The notes below the pieces were generated by a model, which was given only the letters and a program-made list of their open reading frames with translations, was not told the origin of the DNA and did no database searches. Of a stretch of DNA of 6,156 nucleotides, positions 1 to 4,283 are shown piece by piece; within the stretch, counting starts at the first letter, position 1; every line of letters begins with the position of its first letter. Source of the stretch: Candidatus Zixiibacteriota bacterium. GTDB lineage: Bacteria > Zixibacteria > MSB-5A5 > SM1-73. Position numbers and translations under genes: made by a program. The DNA is taken from assembly GCA_022866585.1 (NCBI GenBank), contig JALHUP010000188.1, positions 1-6,156 on the forward strand. The letters are read 5' to 3'.

Positions 1-360
1 AGCATCCTGTTTTTTATCATGTTTATTTTTTCGGTTTTGCTTATCTGGTTGGACTATTCTTATCATTGGGTGAGTTTAACATCAAACGGACTGGTTTTTC
101 AAAAAATAATTTGGAGAAAACTTGCCTTTTCAAAAGTATTTATAAACTGGAATGAGGTGGAAAAGGTGACCACCAGCGCTTATGGCTTTTTTAATCTTTT
201 GAAATCGACCAAGATAGACGGCAAGAAGGACGAGTCTTTCATGGTTTTTTCGTTCATGGAGGACCATCTGCATTTTTTAAAAGATGTTACCCGAGAGGCA
301 GAATCTGCCCAGATAAATAAACTTACCTTGGATTTATTGGCCGGGAGAGCGGATGTTTAA
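1..360 (+). CDS. Membrane-anchored bacterial PH-like domain protein, 5' end missing
   Basis: The frame is open from the first base of the window, so this is probably the C-terminal part of a longer protein (119 residues visible), although an ATG at position 19 could serve as an internal start. The visible N-terminus is strongly hydrophobic (about residues 1-17, rich in Ile, Leu, Phe and Trp) and looks like the end of a transmembrane helix. After it comes an alternating beta-type pattern, with 'SNGLVFQK' and then 'INWNEVEKV', followed by an amphipathic helix near the end ('FLKDVTREAESAQINK'). A strand reading 'G-L-x-F', then 'W-x-E-V-x-x-V', then a closing helix is typical of small bacterial PH-fold membrane proteins. 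That assignment rests on pattern only; a plain hypothetical membrane protein is the alternative. Its stop overlaps the start of the next gene by 8 bp, so the two are probably translated from one mRNA. No enzymatic residues are apparent. Confidence 0.7.
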   Translation, partial: SILFFIMFIFSVLLIWLDYSYHWVSLTSNGLVFQKIIWRKLAFSKVFINWNEVEKVTTSAYGFFNLLKSTKIDGKKDESFMVFSFMEDHLHFLKDVTREAESAQINKLTLDLLAGRADV

Positions 361-1396
361 TAATAAAAAAATAATCCTGATCTTTTTGATTTTGACCTTA
401 CTTCTTTTATGGGGTCAAGCGTGGGGTGAAGTGAGCATGGATTCCAAAGAGGTGGAACAGATAATATTCCAAGGTTTAGACTACCTGCATCAGGAAGAAG
501 TCTTTAGAGCTGTGGACGAGTTTAAGAAGTTGATCGATTTTTTCCCCAACGATCCTATTGGGTATTTCTATGTGGCGGCTTCCCTTCAGACCATGATGGA
601 TGATTACAGAAACTATACCTATCAGGATGAATTTAATAAATACATGGATTTAGCCATAGAAAAGGGGGAGGAGAAAAAAAAGAAGGGGAATCTCACAGCT
701 TATGATTGCCTCTACCTGGGAGGAGCCATTGGATACCGGGGAATTAATGAGGCCTTGACCGGTGATTGGTACCACGGTTTTATAGATGGATTGAGAGCAA
801 AGGGGTATCTGGAAAAAGCGTTAAAACTTAATCCTGAGTTTTATGACGTATATTTCGGTTTGGGAGGTTATCATTTTTGGAAGAGCTTAAAAACAAGAAT
901 CTTCTGGTGGCTCCCCTTTGCCAAAGATAATAGACAGATGGGGATCAATATGATCAAACTCGCTATAGAAAAAGGGAAATATAGCCGAGAGGATGCAAAA
1001 TTAGCTTTGGTTAGAATTTATGTAGAAAACAAGGAATATGAAAATGCTTTTGCCATGATTAACCAGCTGATTAAATCACAGCCCAATAAGCCCTTTTTGC
1101 TCTGGTTTTTGGGGAGGGCTCAAATGGAGACCAAAATGTATGCCGGCGCGATAAATACCTATCAAACCATGCTTAAGACCTTAATCGCCTCGCCATATTA
1201 TCATCCCGAAGGAGAGGTGGAATGCCGATACAATCTGGCTTTGGCGTATTTTGAAAATAAAAATTTTGAGGACAGCCAAAAACAGATTGATGCCATTTTG
1301 GCTTTCAAAGAGAAATCTCAAGAGAACAAGAATATCAAACACTTTATCGAAGATGCCAAAGGACTAAGAAAAAAAATCAAAAAGCACGCATCCTGA
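353..1396 (+). CDS. Secreted TPR-repeat protein (first of two paralogues)
   Basis: This is a 347-residue protein. Residues 1-25 form a signal peptide: basic KK at 5-6, a long Leu/Ile core, and a plausible A-x-G cleavage site before E26. The mature protein is probably periplasmic, with no lipobox Cys. TPR-like helix pairs are visible at about 36-70, 147-172, 213-246, 247-279 and 288-320, with the usual small and aromatic spacing and Pro at repeat ends (for example 'ALKLNPEFYDVYFGLG'). Between the first two pairs lies a non-canonical helical segment, and a motif with W185-W186-L187-P188-F189 follows at 183-199. The same blocks recur in the next gene. TPR proteins usually act as protein-binding scaffolds; the partner here is unknown. 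The start is supported by GGGAG at 343-347, 5 nt upstream, and by translational overlap with the preceding gene (ATGTTTAA). A run of eight A at 674-681 encodes a Lys-rich stretch. The fold call is firm and the function is not. Confidence 0.9.
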   Translation: MFNNKKIILIFLILTLLLLWGQAWGEVSMDSKEVEQIIFQGLDYLHQEEVFRAVDEFKKLIDFFPNDPIGYFYVAASLQTMMDDYRNYTYQDEFNKYMDLAIEKGEEKKKKGNLTAYDCLYLGGAIGYRGINEALTGDWYHGFIDGLRAKGYLEKALKLNPEFYDVYFGLGGYHFWKSLKTRIFWWLPFAKDNRQMGINMIKLAIEKGKYSREDAKLALVRIYVENKEYENAFAMINQLIKSQPNKPFLLWFLGRAQMETKMYAGAINTYQTMLKTLIASPYYHPEGEVECRYNLALAYFENKNFEDSQKQIDAILAFKEKSQENKNIKHFIEDAKGLRKKIKKHAS

Positions 1397-1407
1397 ATGG
1401 GACAAAG

Positions 1408-1448
1408 GTCTCGTTGGCCGGGGGTGCCCTCACCCCCGATGGCAAGAC
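1408..1448. repeat. GC-rich inverted repeat after the first TPR gene
   Basis: A perfect 8-bp stem (CGGGGGTG at 1419-1426, CACCCCCG at 1431-1438) closes a 4-nt loop. Weaker flanking complementarity (GTCT at 1408-1411 with AGAC at 1445-1448) could extend the stem with internal mismatches. It begins 12 bp after the stop of the TPR gene. No T-run follows, so it is not a standard intrinsic terminator. It could instead stabilise the mRNA 3' end or be part of a dispersed palindromic element. The GC richness contrasts with the AT-rich genes around it. Confidence 0.6.
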
Positions 1449-1464
1449 ACAGAATTCGTGCCGA

Positions 1465-1489
1465 AGTTCGGGGGACGGTACCCCGAACT
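1465..1489. repeat. Second perfect hairpin in the same gap
   Basis: A perfect 9-bp stem (AGTTCGGGG at 1465-1473, CCCCGAACT at 1481-1489) encloses a 7-nt loop. A run of five T lies at 1505-1509, about 16 nt after the stem, too far for a normal intrinsic terminator. Together with the hairpin at 1408-1448 it makes a compact GC-rich block of about 80 bp between two paralogous genes. A non-coding repeat element is the favoured reading. Transcription attenuation ahead of the second TPR gene is possible. Confidence 0.6.
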
Positions 1490-1560
1490 AACGAAAGACT
1501 TAAATTTTTGATAAGAAAATAAGAATCTTAAGGATTCATCCCGAAGGGGGTAAAGAGTAA

Positions 1561-2688
1561 ATGATCCAACATAAAAAACTTCTTTTCTTGTTTCTTCTAA
1601 TTCTCTTGTCTTCTTTCCCAAACCAGGCCGCCCCACAAAAATATCTTGACTATCAGAATGAGGAAATAAAAAACCTTTTTTATGAAGGGATAGATGCTTG
1701 CTTTCGGGAAGATTATCCTTTAGCCGAAGAGAAATTTAAACAGATCGTCTCCAAAGCTCCCCAAGACCCAGCCGGGTATTTTTTTAAAGCCATGCTTTAT
1801 CAAGCTCAGATGGTCGATTATGAGAGCGATTATAAAGAAAAAGATTTCTATGAAAACATAAAAACTGCAAAAAAATATGCCCAAGAAAGAATCAAGAGCA
1901 ATAAAAAAGATGCCTGGGCATATCTTTTTTTGGGGAATGCCCACGGGGCAAAAGCCATCTATGAAGCCAGAAAGGGGAACTGGTGGTCAGGGTTGAACAA
2001 TGGACTTATGGCAAAATCTGCTCTGAAAGAAGCCGTAAAGCATGATCCTGGGCTTTATGATGCTTATGTGGCTTTGGGTTCTTATCATTATTGGGCGAGC
2101 GTGGTGACTAAAGCCTTATGGTGGCTCCCTTTCGTTGGTGACAGGCGCGAGGAAGGGATCGCTGAATTAGAACTTGCCCAAGAGAAATCAATCTATTCCC
2201 AAGATGCCGCAACCAATGGTTTGATCTGGATATATATAAACGAAAAAAAGTTCGATCAGGCTATAAATTGGGCTAACCGGATGCAAAACAAATACCCCCA
2301 GGGAAAATCTTTCTTGTGGGCATTGGCTACCGCATATTACGAAAAATTTGATTGGAAGGATGCCTTACTTTCTTATCAAGAGATAGCAAGAAAAATCCAA
2401 TTAGAATTCCCGCCGAAGGCGGAAAGTGAGCAAAATGATCCAGTTTATAGTGAGCGAAGCGAATCTAAGAATTTGAACAACTATTACAACCTGATAGAGT
2501 GCAAATTTCACATAGCCAACTGCCTTTTTAACTTAGGAAAATTCAAGGAATGCATCTTAACCTGTGAGGAAATCCAAAGCTATCCCTTAGACGAAAGGAC
2601 GAAAGACCGACAAAAGGATAAGCTAAAGGGAACAAAAAGGCTATGGGAGAAGTCTCTCAAAGTCCTCGGCAGGGGGGCTGAGAAGTAA
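1561..2688 (+). CDS. Secreted TPR-repeat protein (second paralogue)
   Basis: This is a 375-residue protein. An in-frame TAA directly before the ATG fixes the upstream limit, and the purine-rich GAAGGGGG at 1543-1550 is the likely ribosome binding site, about 10 nt away. Residues 1-24 form a signal peptide (KK at 5-6, Leu/Phe core, then 'NQAAP'), so export is predicted. TPR-like pairs lie at about 37-71, 147-174, 214-247, 248-282 and 310-343. It matches the preceding TPR protein along its length: 'P-x-DP-x-GYF' near 68, the 'A-x-x-x-G-x-W' and 'GL-x-AK' block at 136-152, 'YDAYVALGSYHYW' at 166-178, and W187-W188-L189-P190-F191 followed by 'D-R-x-x-GI'. It is therefore a tandem duplicate that has diverged. 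Relative to the paralogue it has about 21 extra residues at 284-304, low in hydrophobics and rich in Ser, Glu and Lys, where the DNA looks like an inserted repeat. The C-terminal tail is basic. Binding partner and function are unknown. Confidence 0.9.
   Translation: MIQHKKLLFLFLLILLSSFPNQAAPQKYLDYQNEEIKNLFYEGIDACFREDYPLAEEKFKQIVSKAPQDPAGYFFKAMLYQAQMVDYESDYKEKDFYENIKTAKKYAQERIKSNKKDAWAYLFLGNAHGAKAIYEARKGNWWSGLNNGLMAKSALKEAVKHDPGLYDAYVALGSYHYWASVVTKALWWLPFVGDRREEGIAELELAQEKSIYSQDAATNGLIWIYINEKKFDQAINWANRMQNKYPQGKSFLWALATAYYEKFDWKDALLSYQEIARKIQLEFPPKAESEQNDPVYSERSESKNLNNYYNLIECKFHIANCLFNLGKFKECILTCEEIQSYPLDERTKDRQKDKLKGTKRLWEKSLKVLGRGAEK
2410..2472. repeat. Putative palindromic repeat element inserted in frame
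   Basis: These 63 bases encode residues 284-304 of the second TPR protein and have no counterpart in its paralogue next door. The block opens with a perfect 5-bp stem (CCGCC at 2410-2414, GGCGG at 2418-2422, loop GAA). It holds a 7-nt direct repeat AGTGAGC at 2425-2431 and 2449-2455. The encoded peptide is hydrophilic (Ser, Glu, Lys, Arg) and falls between two TPR helix pairs, a place that tolerates insertion. The length is a multiple of three. This resembles in principle the small palindromic elements known to insert within Rickettsia genes, but membership of any family is not shown. A natural loop extension is the alternative. Confidence 0.5.
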
Positions 2689-2690
2689 CT

Positions 2691-2752
2691 AAACTTCATA
2701 GTCTGGGTGTAAATACCCGGTAATAGAATTAAAGCATAAACTATAGAAGTTT
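2691..2752. repeat. Nested inverted repeat between the TPR gene and murA
   Basis: The outer arms are AAACTTCATAG (2691-2701) and CTATAGAAGTTT (2741-2752). They pair over 11 bp with one bulged A at 2745. Inside lies a second stem of six pairs (2703-2708 with 2715-2720, one of them G-T) with a 6-nt loop. The structure begins 2 bp after the stop codon of the upstream gene and ends 12 bp before the promoter of murA. It probably forms at the 3' end of the TPR mRNA. No U-tract follows, so intrinsic termination is not clear. Confidence 0.5.
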
Positions 2753-2764
2753 CTGAAAGAATCC

Positions 2765-2792
2765 TTGACTTTGAAAGGGGAAGTGGCATAAT
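2765..2792 (+). promoter_or_regulatory. Sigma70-type promoter for murA
   Basis: TTGACT at 2765-2770 and CATAAT at 2787-2792 are separated by 16 bp. Each box differs from the housekeeping consensus at one base. Transcription would begin near 2799, giving a leader of about 75 nt before murA. The promoter lies in the gap downstream of the TPR gene, so murA can be expressed independently of the upstream genes. Confidence 0.6.
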
Positions 2793-2861
2793 TAAAATAA
2801 AAGAATTTTTATTCCAATGAAACTGTAGGGAATTCGTTTTAAATAATGTGGAATCAATTTC

Positions 2862-2868
2862 AGGTGAG
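2862..2868 (+). promoter_or_regulatory. Ribosome binding site of murA
   Basis: AGGTGAG lies 5 nt before the ATG at 2874. It contains an in-frame stop (TGA at 2865-2867), which rules out any earlier start and settles the N-terminus of MurA. Confidence 0.75.
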
Positions 2869-2873
2869 GCTTT

Positions 2874-4136
2874 ATGGATAAGTTCGTTATAGAGGGTGGA
2901 AAAAGATTATCCGGGACGGTCCAAATCGAATCCTCCAAAAATGCGGTTTTGCCGATTCTGGCCGCCTCTTTGTTGGTAGAGAAGGGGGAAACAATTATCA
3001 ATAATGTTCCTAACCTGGTGGACGTGGATACAATGTTAAAGGTGTTGGAACATTTGGGAGCTAAAGTCAAAAGGGACAAAGTCGATAAGAAAGTTGTCAT
3101 CATTGCGGAAGATCTAAAAAGCTTTGAAGCCCCATATGACCTGGTCAGAAAAATGCGAGCCTCCTTTTTGGTTTTGGGTCCCCTTTTGGCTCGGTTCAAG
3201 CAAGCAAAAGTCTCGCTTCCCGGTGGATGCGTTTTGGGTCCCAGGCCGGTGAACTTTCATCTTTCTGGATTTGCCAGGTTAGGGGCAAAGATTGATGAGG
3301 AGCGTGGTTATGTAGTGGCTTCCTGCGATCAGCTTTCCGGGAATGTGATCTGTTTTGACCGTCCCACCCATACCGGGACTGAAAATATCCTGATGGCTGC
3401 ATGCTTGGCTTCAGGCAGGACCACCATTATTAATGCCGCCTGTGATCCTGAAGTGGTAGATTTGGCTGATTTTTTAAACCAGATGGGGGCAAAGATCAAA
3501 GGGGCAGGGACTTCAACCATAGAGATAGACGGGGTAAAAAAGCTTCAGGCACAAGAATATACTCCGATCCCGGATAGATTGGAAGCTGGCACTTTTATGA
3601 TGGCCGCTTGTATCACCAAAGGATATGTAGAGTTGAAGAACGTCAATTTTGAGCATTTAAGCATGGTCTCCTTGAAGTTGAGGGAAATGGGGGCTGAGAT
3701 CGAAGAAAACAGAAAGAAGATCAAGATAAAGGGACCCCAGAGGCTTAAACCGGTCTGGGTGACCACTTATCCGCATCCCGGCTTTCCTACCGACTTGCAA
3801 GCCTCCATAGTGGCCTTAGCTTCTGTAGCCTCGGGTACCAGCCAGATTCGGGAGACGGTATTCGAGGATAGATTCACCCATGTGATGGAGCTTGCCAGAT
3901 TGGGTGCAGATATTAAGGTCTCCGGGGACAGAGCCACCATAAACGGCATGGCCCGGCTTAAAGGGGCCCAGGTTATGGCTTCAGATATCCGTGCGGGCGC
4001 AGGATTGACCCTGGCCGGCTTAGCCGCAGATGGAACCACTGAGGTCCTAAGGGTGTATCATATTGATAGAGGATATGGTCATTTTGAGGAGAAACTGGCT
4101 AAATTGGGCGCAGAGATAAAGAGGGTTAAAAGTTAG
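2874..4136 (+). CDS. murA: UDP-N-acetylglucosamine 1-carboxyvinyltransferase (MurA)
   Basis: MurA transfers enolpyruvate from phosphoenolpyruvate to UDP-GlcNAc, the first committed step of peptidoglycan synthesis in the cytoplasm. The 420-residue length is normal for the family, and the protein aligns from 'MDKF' to the end with my recollection of E. coli MurA. Visible key residues are K22-N23 in 'SSKNA', R95 in 'MRAS', catalytic C119 and R124 in 'LPGGCVLGPRP' (E. coli C115 and R120), D307 in 'FPTDLQA' (E. coli D305), R373 in 'SDIRA' and R399 in 'YHIDRGY' (E. coli R397). The loop Cys is present, so this is the ordinary fosfomycin-alkylatable type rather than the Asp variant of mycobacteria and chlamydiae. 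Both EPT lobes are complete, with no frameshift. It appears to have its own promoter, and its last codons run into a heptanucleotide repeat. The related enzyme AroA is excluded by the Cys loop and the overall match. Confidence 0.98.
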   Translation: MDKFVIEGGKRLSGTVQIESSKNAVLPILAASLLVEKGETIINNVPNLVDVDTMLKVLEHLGAKVKRDKVDKKVVIIAEDLKSFEAPYDLVRKMRASFLVLGPLLARFKQAKVSLPGGCVLGPRPVNFHLSGFARLGAKIDEERGYVVASCDQLSGNVICFDRPTHTGTENILMAACLASGRTTIINAACDPEVVDLADFLNQMGAKIKGAGTSTIEIDGVKKLQAQEYTPIPDRLEAGTFMMAACITKGYVELKNVNFEHLSMVSLKLREMGAEIEENRKKIKIKGPQRLKPVWVTTYPHPGFPTDLQASIVALASVASGTSQIRETVFEDRFTHVMELARLGADIKVSGDRATINGMARLKGAQVMASDIRAGAGLTLAGLAADGTTEVLRVYHIDRGYGHFEEKLAKLGAEIKRVKS

Positions 4137-4173
4137 AAGTCAGAAGTTAAAAGTTTGAAAGTTGAAAAGTTAA
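4125..4173 (+). repeat. Degenerate heptanucleotide tandem array over the murA stop
   Basis: Consecutive units start with GT: GTTAAAA, GTTAGAA, GTCAGAA, GTTAAAA, then the 8-nt GTTTGAAA and GTTGAAAA, and a partial GTTAA. The first unit and part of the second lie inside murA and supply its last codons (Val-Lys-Ser-stop); the rest is non-coding. Short heptamer arrays are known in other bacteria, for example cyanobacteria, and arise by slippage or spread as dispersed repeats. The function is unknown. Confidence 0.7.
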
Positions 4174-4271
4174 TTCATCAGTAGCTAAAGTATAATATCA
4201 TATTGAGGTGCAAAAATTTAATTTTGTGTTGTTTTTCGAGCTTAGTCTGATTAAAGTAAATAAGAAATTGT

Positions 4272-4280
4272 GAGGAGAGG
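4272..4280 (+). promoter_or_regulatory. Ribosome binding site of the metallopeptidase gene
   Basis: GAGGAGAGG is a strong Shine-Dalgarno match ending 3 nt before the ATG at 4284, with its GGAG core 6 nt away. An in-frame TAA at 4257-4259 and the absence of another start between it and 4284 fix this start codon. Confidence 0.75.
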
Positions 4281-4283
4281 CAA

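Noticed and set aside
1508..1536. TTGATA as a -35 box for the second TPR gene
   Set aside because: The region 17 bp downstream reads AGGATT, which is not a credible -10 box.
1201..1547. The 12-mer TCATCCCGAAGG repeated at 1201 and 1536
   Set aside because: One copy is coding and the other overlaps a ribosome binding site. About one repeated 12-mer is expected by chance in a window this long.
1430..1636. Minus-strand frame of 68 codons across the gap and the start of the second TPR gene
   Set aside because: It spans the hairpin block and runs antisense to a clear signal peptide. Its product has no domain pattern and its composition is that of translated repeat DNA.
2792..3199. Minus-strand frame of 135 codons over the start of murA
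   Set aside because: It is antisense to well-conserved MurA coding sequence and to its promoter region. No ribosome binding site or recognisable protein pattern is present.
3172..3242. GTTTTGGGTCCC repeated twice in murA
   Set aside because: Both copies encode the 'V-L-G-P' stretches that belong to the family, so shared codon choice explains the repeat.
3767..4039. Minus-strand frame of 90 codons inside murA
   Set aside because: It is a shadow of the conserved C-terminal lobe of MurA, with Ala/Pro-rich composition caused by reading the opposite strand.
4191..4196. TATAAT before the metallopeptidase gene as a -10 box
   Set aside because: The hexamer is perfect but the proper distance upstream offers only AGTTAA as a -35. 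In AT-rich sequence this is weak evidence, so no promoter is called.
4211..4236. AT-rich inverted repeat followed by a T-run as a terminator
   Set aside because: The stem is only A-T pairs and leaves a one-base loop, so it would not form a stable hairpin.
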